Assembly (NCBI GenBank): GCA_964017045.1
Contig: OZ024795.1
Span: 30,294,366 to 30,358,365 of the forward strand
DNA: 64,000 nucleotides
DNA from: Omphiscola glabra
Lineage: Eukaryota > Mollusca > Gastropoda > Lymnaeidae
Reading direction: 5' to 3'
The notes below the pieces were generated by a model. That model searched no databases, was not told the origin of the DNA, and saw only the letters and a program-made list of their open reading frames with translations. How positions within the stretch are numbered: the first letter of the stretch is position 1; each line of letters starts with the position of its first letter. This document shows, one piece after another, positions 10,051 to 22,710 of the stretch. Position numbers and translations under genes: made by a program.

Positions 10051-10418
10051 CAGCAGTCGTTACTGGCAGTGTCTGTACAGCTGTCTTTAATGGCAGTGGC
10101 TGTACAGCAGTCTTTACTGGCAGTGTCTGTACAGCTGTCTTTAATGGCAGTGGCTGTACAGCTGTCTTTAATGGCAGTGGCTGTACAGCAGTCGTTACTG
10201 GCAGTGTCTGTACATCAGTTTTACTGGCAGTGTCTGTACAGCCGTCGTTACTGGCAGTGTCTGTACAGCAGTCTTTACTGGCAGTGTCTGTACAGCAGTC
10301 TTTACTGGCAGTGTCTGTACAGCAGTCTTTACGAGCAGTGTCTGTACAGCAATCGTTACTGGCAGTGACTGTACAGCTTTATTTAATGGCAGTGGCTGTA
10401 CAGCAGTCTGTACAGTAT
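10051..10418. repeat. 27-bp minisatellite, about 13 copies
   Basis: Units carry TTTACTGGCAGTGTCTGTAC or TTTAATGGCAGTGGCTGTAC. The second type contains the palindrome GCTGTACAGC. The two types are interspersed on the left and the first dominates on the right. The nine-codon period keeps frames open on both strands; these are not genes. Confidence 0.96.
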
Positions 10419-11798
10419 ACACTTCCGCCGTTTTCCCCCAACACAGGGGAAGTTAGTGAAATTTAGTTTTTAATCCATTTCTTTTTCTTTGTTGCTTCTT
10501 GTTTTGTCTGCTGAAGTTGGCTTTGGGGGGGAAATGTTCTCTTGTTTTTGTCCTGTTCTCTCATTTGAAGCTACAACATAATTCATTTAATAATTTATCC
10601 TTCACTCTTTACTGACCGTTTCTGTGGCTTTCATTTTCTTTATCTTAAGTTGTTTTGTTTACTTCAAAATGTATCTATACATTTTGCAATAGAGTTCCGT
10701 ATTTGGAAAGTACAGTTGTCTTTTCAAGATCACGAGTAATATTTCATTCGTCAACTGCGCTTTTCATCCTTGCCATAGATCCACGTGAAGACTTGGGCAT
10801 TGACGGCATTGATCCATTTTTTTTTACACTAAATAATTCTTTGACTGACTTAAATTTTTGTCTTAAATCTTGATGTCTTCGGTGACGTAATGATGCCGTG
10901 GGTAAATCCACAAGGCTTGTCTTGAACCTGATGGCACCGTAACTTATTTCTACTTTTCAAAAATTAAGTGTCGGATTTAAAGTTTGCTTGTAGGGAAAGC
11001 TTTCGTTCATTTCACTTCTAAATCTTTATTGGAAATGAGCTTCTGTTTCTGTAAAGTCACGGTGTCTCGTTATTCTGTGAACGATGAAAATTGTAGTAAC
11101 GTTGCTTACTTGAATAGGAAAATTTAATGAAATAAATCCTAATTTGCTGATGAGACATTTTTAAAAAGTATTTCTTAGTCATATTTGGAACGTAAAACTA
11201 TGTATCTTCCAAAATTCACCTATGATATATATTAGTAGTTGAATTCCCCCCCCCCCCCCCCCCCCGGCCCGAAAGAAAAAGCCTCTGATTTAAATTTCGA
11301 CCTCGCTATAAAAAATTTGAACATTCCAATTATTTGATAAGACGTTTAAAGAATGTTGCTTTCAAATATTTCAATTTCCCACCGCTGTAAGCTGTTTACA
11401 ATATTTAAGCTGTTTTAAGAGTGCGTTAAGAAGTTGGCTTAAAATGTCCAAAATGTAGACGTAGTGACATTTGTCATGTCAGGGTCAATAAAAAAGCGTC
11501 ACCAGAAAGCTTCATCTCCAACATGCACGCTGATCTTAATTTACGGGGGGGGGGGGGGGGGGGGGGGGGATTATTTTATTCCGTTAATGAACAAAAATGA
11601 GTTTAATTGTCTTAAATATTTATAACCTTAGAATTTGAATAGCCCCGTGTCCATGCGGGTACGTGACCCAGCTTCTAATCCGTTGCCATGCATGAATTTA
11701 CATAATTATATCTGCACCCTTAGACCCGCGTTCAAGCCTAGTAACATCAGACACGGTGGTAGAACATCGTCATCACTTTACGTGTCTTTTTCAATAGT
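10419..11798. other. T-rich anonymous stretch with long C and G runs
   Basis: A 20-base C tract lies at 11246-11265 and a 25-base G tract at 11545-11569. No supported gene. Confidence 0.5.
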
Positions 11799-12024
11799 AA
11801 CTTATATCCAGTCACTAGGTATGTAATCACTGTTTCTTATAATGTCTATACAGTCACTAGGTATGTAATCACTGTTTCTTATAATGTCTATACATTCACT
11901 AGGTATGTACTCACTGGTACTTATAATATATATACATATAGTTACAGTTACAAGATACGTATTCATTGTACCTTATAATTTATATTAAGTTAATAGTTAT
12001 GAGTTTAATGGTTATTGTAATATA

Positions 12025-12072
<48 letters not shown>

Positions 12073-12205
12073 GTATATGTAATGTATACACTTACAGTTA
12101 CAAGCTAAGTATTCACTGGTTCTTAATATATATATATATATATATATAATTACAGTTACAAGTTATGTATTCACTGATCCTTATGTATCCGGTAACTATT
12201 CTCTA
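11799..12205. repeat. 42-bp repeat decaying into (TA)n-rich copies
   Basis: Two near-identical 42-bp units (CACTAGGTATGTAATCACTG, each with CTTATAATGTCTATACAGT) are followed by progressively diverged copies (AGTTACAAGATACGTATTCA, AGTTACAAGCTAAGTATTCA). (TA)n tracts have expanded inside them at about 12028-12070 and 12126-12148. Confidence 0.85.
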
Positions 12206-12439
12206 CCGATTCACAGTCGGTCTAACACATTGTGTCGGGTCTAGCCAACCTTAGCCACATTTTGAGAACTATGTTCAGCAGTGCTTCACCGCTTGGTAAA
12301 AAAAAAATTATGACTGCAGAATTGGGGCCCAGCTCAAGACCCCCCCCCCCTTTCCCCACACCCTTTCCCCTCGCTGCTGAATACAACACTCACGCCGTTT
12401 TGGATACAATTCGCTCCATCTTCGCATCGTCTCTGTGCT

Positions 12440-12605
12440 CAGTGGTGTAGAGAGCTTAACTCGCACCCGGGGCACAATACCTTTTTAGCGCCCCCCCCCC
12501 CATTCGAGAACCATACAATATTATATGTAAAATATACCATTTGGCGCCCCTTTGTGAGTAGCGCCCGGGGCATGATGCCCCTTGCCCCCCCTCGCTACGC
12601 CACTG
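12440..12605. mobile_element. hAT-like MITE (CAGTGG ends), 166 bp
   Basis: The left end is CAGTGGTGTAGAGAGC and the reverse complement of the right end is CAGTGGCGTAGCGAGG. Both ends are followed by CCGGGGCA-type and GGCGCC-type sequence. The flanks TCTGTGCT (12432-12439) and TCTATGCC (12606-12613) match at 6 of 8, consistent with an aged 8-bp hAT duplication. There is no coding capacity. The family name is not known to me. Confidence 0.7.
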
Positions 12606-14194
12606 TCTATGCCCACTTTTTCTTGTGTCTTATGATCTACGCTACAACTGCACATCACAGTACTTATGTTTCTGGTGCGCTCTGAAGGCGATGGCCGTTG
12701 AAAAGCTGAACCTTTGTGTCGTAAGTAAACATCTTGACTCCTGTCTCCTGCGCTCCGACGGCCTAGACTCGTATTTTCCTAGTCTCGACGTCTCCGAGCT
12801 AACGGTTCGGCTGCTTCACTGAGTCAGAACCTGTTTGTAAACACCGAGTTAACAGTTGCGATAAACAATATTTTTGTTTGGCTGGTAGACCACTTAGCTT
12901 ATCGAAACATTCAGCCTCTTTTAGTCATTGGGGAAAAAAACCTATCCTGCCCCGGTGGCTTAAATGAGAAGGGAATCTCTATTGTTTACCGCGTTCGCTT
13001 GAAATCGGTGTACACCTTATGTCATAGAGGTCCTTAAGTTCACTGGTTGTAAAATTATAGATAATAAATATTTATATCACAAATTAAATACAAATTTAGG
13101 GCCCCCGGCCCAAAAACAATATATTGGACAGTGGCGGTACTAAGTCAGAACCCATTTACAATGTAAGATACAAACTGAAATGTTGCTCTTTGTATTTGAT
13201 TAAATTCCACCTACCTATGCAATAGCTCTGTTTGAAATGATATTTATATGGAGGTTATAATTTTTTTTAAAAACGAATTTAAGGACCCGGCTCAAAGCGG
13301 AATATTGTAAAATGGTTGGTCTAATTTAGAAATCTTTGCGGGCGGGCGCACATCAATTCACCAAAGTTTTATCGCAATGGGATAAATGGTATGGGAATGC
13401 ATAGGGAAATTATATTTATATAGCTAATATAAGGGCAAAAAACAATGTAGGGCAATATATATTAAGTATTTTGTGTCAAACACAATCGCTGTTCATAAAC
13501 AAACACAAACTGCATGTCTTCTCTCTTGCATACAAACATGTTAACTTCAAATGAACGTGGCCAATTAAAACACTAATTATTTCCTCGGTATAGACGGTCA
13601 AGTCTTATGTTTTAATGAAATTTTAACTTTTCAAAAAGTCTGTTTTCCTTTAACCCATTTCTATATTTTTTCACCATTTAATTCCAATAAGATAATCTTC
13701 AGTTATGTAAAATAAAATTGATAAACACAATACTCGCTGTAGAGACGGATCATGGCGTTTTAGCATGTTGAGAATTGTAACAGTTTCCATAATTATAATA
13801 GCGTTGCGTGTTGTGGTCCTCACTGTGTCCGGGTGTACTGATTAAGTTGTGGTGTGGTCTGTTCGTGAGTGTCTGATCACGAGGGCAAGGGATGCTGTAA
13901 TGGACGTTGAAAATAAAATCATGGTGTTAGGAAACTGTTTTCATCCTTCTCGGATTCATTCGAGTGTGATATCACGAGAGCTTAGCGTGGTAATCTGTGG
14001 ATGACCTATGACAGATTACAAGCTGTCGCTGGCAGCTTCACCCTTTGTGTTATGCTCGGCTTCATTTGTTTGTGGAGCAGGTGCTACCGCCGAGGGGGTG
14101 TCGGGGGCGCGGGTGGGAGACAGATGCGTGATAACATAGATGGCTGTCTGATATTCGCACGGATAGACAGACCGAGAGCATACGAGCAGGGAAA
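12606..14194. other. Anonymous stretch with faint internal duplications
   Basis: Phrases such as GAGTCAGAACCTGTTTG (about 12822) and AAGTCAGAACCCATTTAC (about 13142), and GGGCCCCCGGCCC-type and GGACCCGGCTC-type motifs (about 13100 and 13283), suggest old duplicated segments of 200-300 bp. No gene recognised. Confidence 0.4.
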
Positions 14195-14280
14195 ATGATA
14201 GAAAAATAGACAGACAAATAGACAGACTGATGAATAGACGGACGGATAGATAAAATAGACATACAGACAATTAGACAGAA
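14195..14280. repeat. GACA/GATA-rich low-complexity tract
   Basis: Irregular repeats of ATAGACAGAC, ATAGACGGAC and GATAGA. They create spurious minus-strand frames rich in serine, leucine and cysteine. Confidence 0.85.
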
Positions 14281-14480
14281 ATGCTTTTATGCTTGAAATG
14301 ACCAAAGTGTACGTAGTAGTAGCACTCCAAGCCCAAGTTACATAGCAGAGCAATATGGTGCCGAAACCAAATTAGTCATCCCTTAACCAAAATCTTCAAG
14401 GTCACTCCCCGAGCTATCTGTATAGCAGACGAGGTCTGCCTTCACGACACAGAACAATGAAACCCAATCCATAAACTGTG

Positions 14481-14596
14481 ATCGCATGAAGACAACAGAT
14501 TCACATGAAGCCAACAAAATTCACATGAACACATCATATTCACATGAAGACAGCAGATTCACATGAAGACAACATATTCACATGAAGAAAACAGAT
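14481..14596. repeat. About 20-bp tandem repeat, 6 copies
   Basis: TTCACATGAAGACAACAGA and variants recur with 19-22 bp spacing. Confidence 0.88.
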
Positions 14597-14639
14597 GTAA
14601 ATCCTAGTGTAAGCCAGGCATCTACTCAAACGAATAGTT

Positions 14640-14880
14640 ACCTTGTCCTCGTTTTACAGTTTTCTTCTAACCAAGTGATAGATATCTACTACTGGAGTGA
14701 CGGTTCCCTTCTGTTCAAGTTACTGTTACCTTCAGATTGAGTGACGGTTGCCTCCTATAAAAGTGACACTTATCGACTGGTGTAACGGTTACCTACTTTT
14801 CAATTCCAGTGACAGCTGCCTTTAGCTTGAGTGACAGTTACCTTCTACTCAAGTGACAGTTACATTGTCCTCGTGTAGCC
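14640..14880. repeat. Degenerate about 23-bp tandem repeat
   Basis: Variants of GAGTGACGGTTACCTTCTAC recur about ten times with heavy divergence. This is an old array. Confidence 0.7.
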
Positions 14881-15051
14881 GTTGTCATCATCTCCAGTGC
14901 TATGGCGTGGCACACGTGTAAGACAATACAAGCGCAAACAAATGTAATGCAGTAATATGTTTGCGCCACTGTGCCCCCCCCCCCCGGTCACCGACGTGAT
15001 GTTCTGATACTAAAACAATCTCGAAGCACATCATTTATAAACTCTTGGTGT

Positions 15052-15432
15052 GCATTGAAAGGGTGTGTTGTTATTTCAACACTTTGATGGGGTGTGTTGT
15101 TATTTTAACACTTTGAAAGAGTGTCTTGTTATTTTAACACTTTGAAGGGGTGTGTTGTTATTTTAACACTTTGAAAGAGTGTCTTGTTATTTTAACACTT
15201 TGAAGGGGTGTGTCGTTATTTTCACACATTAAAGGGGTGTGTTGTTATTTCAACACTTTGAAGGGGTGTGTTGTTATTTTAACACTTTGAAGAGGTGTGT
15301 TGTTATTGTAACACTTTGAAGGAGTGTCTTGTTATTTTAACACATTGAAGGGATCTGTTTCTATTTCAACACAGTGAAGGAAGTGTTGTTATTTTAAACA
15401 CATTGAAGGTGTGTGTTGTTATTTTAACACCG
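15052..15432. repeat. 29-bp minisatellite, about 13 copies
   Basis: The unit holds GGGGTGTGTTGTTATTTTAA then CACTTTGAA. GAGTGTCTTG and GGGTGTGTTG variants alternate in the left half, suggesting a two-unit expansion. Confidence 0.95.
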
Positions 15433-16206
15433 GATGCCGCCACATGAAAATATATTCATGGCTTAAGCATGCATTCTCTATTTACCCTAATGATCTATCA
15501 CCAAGATATTTCTCCGCTCATTATGAGAAGGTCCGAATGTGTCACACGGGCCGTGGGTTGGGGAGAGGCAGCTCTTTTTAAGCTCAGCTCCACAACACTA
15601 TTGAAGAAAGCTGTCAATCAACAGGGGTCAAAGGTCCTGACAATATTCTATTTATAGTCGACGTACAACACAGGTATTTCTGTAAGGTACCCCTAGAAAA
15701 ACCTGTTGCCAGGCTGCGTTATTAATACCAAACTCCGTGAATAAAGCTGGGACGAAGTAGCCATGTGTTCAGTGTTATTCACTCCACCTCCACTTTAATG
15801 TTACATTTTACGTAATGTAGCAGAATCAAGGGAGAGGCGGGGATGTTCTTGTCTAGAACAAAATGGTTTGTCACAACTGAGCAAAGTAACATTTACGAGG
15901 CAATCTCTGATGACATTGTAAAAAGAAAGAAAAACACAAGGCAGTGGCAACACACAATGAATGTGTGTCAAAGGCGGACCAAAGGGCAGAACAGATACCA
16001 ATGAAATATAAATCATTGGATTCGTCAAGAGTCTGACCCTGGCTTTAATTTTTTTTCCAATCATTATTAGCTATTATAAGCATATCAATTTTTTAACACG
16101 CATTATGTCTGATAATCGCTGGCATGTTGTGTGTAAGACAGAATGTTGCTGTGACGTCACGGGTCAGGGATTCTCTTTCTTTTTTTAGTATTTGAAAATG
16201 TACACA
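15433..16206. other. Non-repetitive stretch
   Basis: No recognised family on either strand. A lone TGACGTCA lies at 16151-16158. Confidence 0.5.
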
Positions 16207-16413
16207 CTGAACGTTGTGTACTTTGTCTGTGGAAGACACCTCTTTCACTGAAGTTTGTGTACTTTGTCTCTGGTAGACACTTCTGTCACTGACGTCTGTG
16301 TGTTTTGTCTGTGGAAAACACATCTGTCACTGAAGTTTGTGTACTTTGTCTGTGGTAGACACCTCTGTCACTGACGTTTATGTACTCTATCTGTGGAAGA
16401 CACCTCTGACATT
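16207..16413. repeat. 41-bp minisatellite, 5 copies
   Basis: Units contain TTTGTGTACTTTGTCTGTGG followed by TAGACACCTCTGTCACTGA, with modest divergence. Confidence 0.93.
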
Positions 16414-16451
16414 AAGTTGCCAACGGCTTCCTTGCGAAGTTTATCTTGTCT

Positions 16452-16588
16452 TAGACAGCTCAAGGAATCACTCGCCAATCAGGCGATTCCTGCTAAGACA
16501 TTGACCTATGAATGTAGAAATAGACAGCTCAGGGAACAGTTGCCTTAGGTGATTCCTGGTAAGTCATGGGCCTATGAAGGTAGATTTA
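16452..16588. repeat. 69-bp direct duplication, 2 copies
   Basis: TAGACAGCTCAAGGAA at 16452 and TAGACAGCTCAGGGAA at 16521 begin two related 69-bp segments, each containing GATTCCTG and CCTATGAA. Confidence 0.85.
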
Positions 16589-17820
16589 AGTAGATTATCG
16601 ACCATCTTTGTTCATCCTGAAATAATAATACTTTTCCTCCACTATTTCTGTGCGATGGTTGCAGTTATTAATTAATGGCGCCTACTATTATCCTGTGATA
16701 GAGAGGGATTACTACGTACCCTTACTCCTCGTTACGCTAAAAATCCCTAGTCATGCACGCAAATATAGTGCATAGGTAGGACCTTTGTATTACCACTTGC
16801 TACACGGTGTACATCAACAAATCAGACATATGTTCATCAAGGTTGTATCATAATCTCTAATCCACACACACAATCCCACGTAAGTTCACCGAAAAGGCGT
16901 GCTTATCGATCTCGAATTAAATACTTAGAAATACAGCGAGGAGTTTATGGCACATACCTGGGCCCTATTGAAAGCTAATAGACTCTCGCCAACAACAGGT
17001 TTTTGCCTTTAGTTAACATCGCAGTGCTACAACACACGTCAGCTGTGGGAATGCTCCTAACCGGGTTTTAAATAACATCAAGAGTTAAAGGTAATTTTTT
17101 TTAAAACTTATTTTTTGTTATGTCGTGTTCCTCGCAATGACAGAACTACGGGAAACACATTTTTTACATCATTTAGTTTTATCAACAAACTCAAAGTTTA
17201 AAAAAATCGTAGTATCGGTAATTGTGCTTTATTGGGAATGTTTGTGTTTTCCATATAAAAAAATACAAATATTCTGAACTTCGAACAGTTTACTATATAA
17301 TAAGTGGGATTCGAAATGTAATTGCTCTTTCATCCAAACCGGTGCGAGTGTCAAAAAGAAGGCAAGTGATTCGCAGCCTCCTGAGACAGTGTGCTACCTT
17401 TACTTGCTTCGACTACACGTGTTTATTAGTTACACGTGTTGTTGTTGTTGGTCTTTTGTTTTTTTTTTTTGGGGGGGGGGGGTTTAAATTTATGTGTTAG
17501 GAGTTTGACAATTACAAATCTTAACAACTCACATGCGTTCAACTCAGAAAGCCTGCTACCCAAACCATGCAAATGGTAACCAAAAAAAACTTTTAGTAAA
17601 AATTTTCGAAGTCGTCTAGGTTCTTTTGAATCATTTTTGAATGTGCAAATGTGCGTGTGTAGATGTGCGTTTAGATGTGCGTGGGGATAACGGCAAATCT
17701 CTGGTACAAACAGAATTGGCTACTGCATCAAGACATTAACCTCACCAACGGGTCGCTTAAAACGAGGCAATTTTTATTCAAATAGTAATAAAGTTCGTTG
17801 TTTTCCTACTTCTTTAATAC
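16589..17820. other. Anonymous stretch
   Basis: A T tract followed by a 12-base G tract lies at about 17459-17482. No gene recognised. Confidence 0.5.
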
Positions 17821-18018
17821 CAGTGGTTCTCAACCCTCCTAACGCCGCGAACTTTTAATACAGTTCCTCATGTTGTGGTGACCCCCAAACATAAAATTAT
17901 TTTTTTTGCTACTTCGTAACTTTAGAGTGCATGCGTTTTCCGATGGTCTTAGGTGACCCTTGTGAAAGGGTCGTTCGACCCACCAAAATAGTCGTGACCC
18001 ACAATTTGAGAACCGCAG
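17821..18018 (+). mobile_element. SPIN/Charlie-like hAT MITE, copy 1
   Basis: It begins CAGTGGTTCTCAACCCTCC and ends TTGAGAACCGCAG, an imperfect inverted repeat. It carries the family body: CCGCGAACTTTTAATACAG, CATGTTGTGGTGACCCCC, then CCGATGGTCTTAGGTGACC and GTGAAAGGGTCGTTCGACC. These match the SPIN-type hAT ends known from several animals. No transposase; no clear 8-bp duplication at this copy. Confidence 0.85.
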
Positions 18019-18481
18019 TACTATGACATCTAACCAGACATTGCAACGTGGACTTTGCCTCTTTTCACGATATGGGATTTAAGTTTGGAGGGCACTACTT
18101 CAAAACCCTAGAAGAAATGTCAGGAATCCCTGATGGTATTGTTCAGCCTTTAAGAAAAGGATTTCTGGTGTGTTTCCGGGGCACGGAAGAGAGCTGGAAA
18201 AATTCCAGAGGGAAACATTTTGAAGGCGTTGACAGAAACTACTTTTAATATTTTTAGAATGCGAATCCTCTTTAAATAGCTTTAGACCCATATTGCTACG
18301 TATAATTATGACGCATGCTTGTACAATTCCTAAAAATGTAACAATAAAGCTTTAGTGGAGAGAGCTATTGATAACCATCGTGATAATGCTTGTATTGTTT
18401 CCAATGTGGAGAAATAAGGGCTCAGTATCCGGGCAGCTGCACCCCGAACTCCCGCCTGTATTAACTTTAAAAGTAATCATC
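18019..18481. other. Non-repetitive stretch
   Basis: Plus-strand frame 18048-18248 (66 codons) and its minus-strand counterpart show no family similarity I can name. Confidence 0.45.
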
Positions 18482-19165
18482 TGCCTATGAAGGGCATGAC
18501 CTTTTTTTCTTACTGATTCACCAATGAAAGGGCATGACCTTTTTTTTCTTACTGATTCGCCTATGAAGGGCATGACCTTTTTTTCTTACTGATTCGCCTA
18601 TGAAGGGCATGACCTTTTTTTCTTACTGATTCGGCTATGAAGGGCATGACCTTTTTTTCTTACTGATTCGGCTATGAAGGGCATGACCTTTTTTTCTTAC
18701 TGATTCGGCTATGAAGGGCATGACCTTTTTTTCTTACTGATTCACCAATGAAAGGGCATGACCTTTTTTTTCTTACTGATTCGCCTATGAAGTGCATGAC
18801 CTTTTTTTCTTACTGATTCGCCTATGAAGTGCATGATCTTTTTCTTACTGATTCGCCTATGAAGTGCATGACCTTTTTTTCTTACTGATTCGCCTATGAA
18901 GTGCATGACCATTTTTTTACTGATTCGCCTATGAAGTGCATGATCTTTTTTCTTATTGATACGCCTATGAAGGGCATGATCTTTTTTCTTACTGATTCGC
19001 CTATGAAGTGCATGATCTTTTTTCTTACTGATTCGCCTATGAAGTGCTGATCGTTTTTCTTACTGATTCGCCTATGAAGTGCATGATTTTATTACTTACT
19101 CATACGCCTATCGAGGGCATGATCTCATTACTTTCTCATAAGCCTATGAAGGACATGATCATATG
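18482..19165. repeat. 37-bp minisatellite, about 18 copies
   Basis: The unit holds GATTCGCCTATGAAGGGCAT then GACCTTTTTTTCTTACT. The variant CACCAATGAAAG recurs at about 18519 and 18743, 224 bp (six units) apart, so a six-unit block was duplicated. Right-hand copies drift to GAAGTGCATGATC. Confidence 0.96.
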
Positions 19166-19733
19166 TTCGTATGATATTATTATTTTGAACCTTTTTTATG
19201 TTTCTATTGTAACAGCTTGTATGTTACTCGCGTTACAGGTCAAATGTTTTATTTATGAAGTCATACACTTGCCCAAAGCCTGTAGGGCAATGAGATCAGC
19301 TACACACTTGGCACATTTATATCTTTCAATATGGTGGACGAAAAAATATGACGTTAGAATTTCGAAGTGAGGGGAAAATATTCCTTTTGGCCACTTACCG
19401 ACGGTCAAGTTTATATAAAGGTGATTAAATGACCATTTATTTAATAATTTCTTTGTATTTACTCAATTTCTTTATTTTTTTAATCAAAAGCGACCTTCTT
19501 ACTTTTACCATCAAAATTTACTTGCACGCCAGTCCAATTACTCATTGGGCTTATCAAAACATTCAAATACATGTATGGGGGGGGATGGTAGCATAGAACT
19601 AAGCACTAATGAGTACGTCATTTTGCAGCCATCATGGCAGAGTGAGTTTCATAACGCACTTCTTACAACTGCAAATGTATTCAGAAAACAACAACAACAC
19701 CTACAACCAGGCCAGCGTCAACTTGGGGTTAAC
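19166..19733. other. AT-rich non-repetitive stretch
   Basis: No coding or mobile-element signature. Confidence 0.5.
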
Positions 19734-21043
19734 TAGTTCTGTACTAAACTTGACCGAGTCACTGAAGGTCAGCAGTTCTGTACTAAACTTGACCGAGTCA
19801 CTGAAGGTCAGCAGTTCTGTACTAAACTTGACCGAGTCCATGAAGGTCAGCAGTTCTGTACTAAACTTGACCGAGTCACTGAAGGTCAGCAGTTCTGTAC
19901 TAAACTTGACCGAGTCCATGAAGGTCAGCAGTTATGTGCTAAACTTGACCGAGTCACTGAAGGTCAGCAGTTCTGTACTAAACTTGACCGAGTCCATGAA
20001 GGTCAGCCGTTCTGTGCTAAACTTGACCGAGTCACTGCAGGTCGGCAGTTCTGTGCTAAACTTGACCGAGTCCATTAAGGTCAGCAGTTCAGTGCTAAAC
20101 TTGACCGAGTCCATGAAGGTCAGCAGTTCTGTACTAAACTTGACCGAGTCCATGAAGGTCAGCAGTTCAGTGCTAAACTTGACCGAGTCCATGAAGGTCA
20201 GCAGTTCTGTACTAAACGTGACCGAGTCCATGAAGGTCAGCAGTTCTGTACTAAACTTGACCGAGTCCATGAAGGTCAGCAGTTCTGTACTAAACTTGAC
20301 CGAGTCCATGAAGGTTAGCAGTTCTGTACTACACTTGATCGAGTCCATGAAGGTCAGCAGTTCTGTACTAAACTTGACCGAGTCAATGACGGTCAGCAGT
20401 TCTTTACTAAACTTGACCGAGTCCATGACAGTTAGCAGTTCTGTACTAAACTTGACCGAGTCCATGAAGGTCAGCAGTTCAGTGCTAAACTTGACCGAGT
20501 CCATGAAGGTCAGCGGTTCTGGACTAAACGTGACCGAATCCATGAAGGTCAGCAGTTCTGTACTAAACTTGACCGAGTCCATGACGTCAGCAGTTCTGTA
20601 CTAAACTTGACCGAGTCCATGATGGTCAGCAGTTCTGTACTAAACTTTACCGAGTCCATGAAGGTCAGCAGTTCTGTACTAAACTTGACCGAGTCCATGA
20701 CGGTCAGCAGTTCTGTACTAAACTTGACCGAGTCCATGAAGGTCAGCAGTTCTGTACTACACTTGACCGAGTCCATGAAGGTCAGCAATTCTGTACTAAA
20801 CTCGACCGAGTCCATGAAGGTCAGCAGTTCTGTACTACATTTGACCGAGTCCATGAAGGTCAGCAGTTCTGTACTAAACTTGACCGAGTCCATGAAGGTC
20901 AGCAGTTCTGTACTAAACTTGACCGAGTCCATGAAGGTCAGCAGTTCTTTACTAAACTTGACCGAGTCCATGAAGGTCAGCTGTTCTGTACTAAACTTGA
21001 CCGAGTCCATGACGGTCAGCTGTTCTGTACTAAACCTTACCGG
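19734..21043. repeat. 39-bp minisatellite, about 33-34 copies
   Basis: The unit contains AGTTCTGTACTAAACTTGAC then CGAGTCCATGAAGGTCAGC. The left third mixes GAGTCACTG and GAGTCCATG types; the right two thirds are mostly GAGTCCATG. Because 39 is 13 codons, a SSVLNLTESMKV repeat is open on the plus strand and a MDSVKFSTELLTF repeat on the minus. A one-base loss near 20585 shifts the frame in the middle, and there is no start context or flanking domain. It is not treated as a gene. Confidence 0.97.
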
Positions 21044-21430
21044 CAGGTTAGCGGCTCACGTGAACTCAAAACGTTCAACAAACCAAATATTCACAAGAAA
21101 TATGCTTTTTCTTCATCGTGGCATGTAAATATTTAAAGTCTAAATTGATAAATAATAATGATAAGGTGAATGTTGCATGGCATGTACAGACCCTGGGTTT
21201 ATGAACATCTTAGCTGCATATGGTGTCCATGGGAATATTACATTTTTATTTAAGCATGTAAGCTCGGGGGGATGGGGGTGGAAATGAAACTGCAAGAAAT
21301 GGTTGCTTGTTTAATGTCATACATATGTCATACATACGTCATTCATAGCTATAGTCATTGTTATAGTAAACAAGTGGTCATATCTTATTTTATCAGAGTT
21401 TGTAAACAGTTGTCGATTATTTCCTGCTTT
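21044..21430. other. Non-repetitive stretch
   Basis: A short CATACATATGTCATACATACG motif region near 21320 is the only internal repetition. Confidence 0.45.
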
Positions 21431-21604
21431 ATTTTATAATAGACATAAATTTTTGTTATTTTATAATAAACATAATTTATGTTATTTTGTAATAAATATA
21501 ATATATGCTATTTTATTACAGACATAATGTATTCTATTTAAAAATATATTATATTTAGTAATTGACAAAACCTATGCTATTTTATAATAAACATAGTATA
21601 TTCT
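21431..21604. repeat. AT-rich tandem repeat, about 30-bp period
   Basis: Diverged copies of TTTTATAATAAACATAATTT recur about six times. Confidence 0.8.
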
Positions 21605-22470
21605 ACTTAACTCACATAGAAAATCATTAGAAGTCTCATTTCCTCCCACTCTCATTGTCAAGAGCAGTCGTCGTAAAAGTAGCTTGGAGCAATTTCTTTT
21701 TAATATCCTGTAAGATCAACAAATCTGCCAGCTCTCCCCTCCATCCAACCTGAAGCATTCTTATGTTTCTCTAACCCAATCCAACATAAGATGCCACGAC
21801 GCCACCATCCCCCCCCCCCAACATCCATCATAAACGTAAATGCTGTCGAAGAGCTAAGTGACTAGATCACCGCCTGAGCTTGCACGGCGTGAGTAATTGG
21901 TAGCACTGGAACTTAAGTACGCAACGTCGCCAACAACTAGCCAAATTAAACGAAATGGGCCGTAGCCGTGAGCGGAACTAATGTTCCCTTGATTCACTCA
22001 AATTAAATGTTTGGTGTTCTTAGCAAGGCTCGGAGACTCGGTTTGAACATTTTGAATTTTGATATTCATTTTTGTTTTCTTTTGATCAATTTGGTGATAA
22101 GAGTTGGACGTATTTCTCGTGTTGCAAATTATTTTTTTTAAAATGAAAGTTCGTCCGGAATATGGCTTTACGGCCCAAAAATTAAGGATGGAAATGTAAT
22201 CTCCGTCGAAATTCAGCATCTTTAAAGTGGTGAAATGTGTACGCGATGAGATCTGATTTTTTTGCCCGCTGCATATTTCATGCAATCAGATCTGTGTATT
22301 GGAAAACTTTGATTGTTATGAGAATGACACAGGGGACGTTGTTGAAGATGGGCAGATGATACGAAAAAAAGCTGATGTTATTTATAACGAGCTAAAGAAA
22401 GTAGAGAAAAAAGTTGAGGGAAAAAGGAGCAAGGCTGTGGAACTGGAATAAATGTTTTGAAATGTTTCAA
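21605..22470. other. Anonymous stretch
   Basis: A C tract lies near 21811-21819. The minus-strand frame at 21998-22285 has no recognised domain. Confidence 0.45.
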
Positions 22471-22710
22471 CTATGTTCGTGGTTTTAGCTATGGCCCTGG
22501 TTTTAACTATGGCCGTGTTTTAAGCTATGGCCGTGGTTTTTACCTATGGCCCTGGTTTTAGCTATGGTCCTGGTTTTAGCTATGGTCCTGGTTTTAGCAT
22601 GATTCTGGTTTTAGCTATGGTCCTGGTTTTAGCTATGATCCTGGTTTTAGCTATGATCCTGGTTTTAGCTATGGTCCTGGTTTTAGCTATGATCCCGATT
22701 TAAGCTATGT
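22471..22710. repeat. 18-bp minisatellite (CTATGGTCCTGGTTTTAG)
   Basis: About 13 copies; GGCC-, GGTCC- and GATCC-type variants are grouped from left to right, and one copy has lost a few bases. Confidence 0.95.

Noticed and set aside
9876..10466. 196-codon plus-strand ORF
   Set aside because: Mostly the 27-bp array; the short non-repeat start has no family similarity and the opposite strand is also open.
19609..21128. Asparagine-glycosylation-like LNLTES repeat protein
   Set aside because: A 39-bp tandem repeat with a mid-array frameshift and an equally open opposite strand; no signal peptide or flanking domain.
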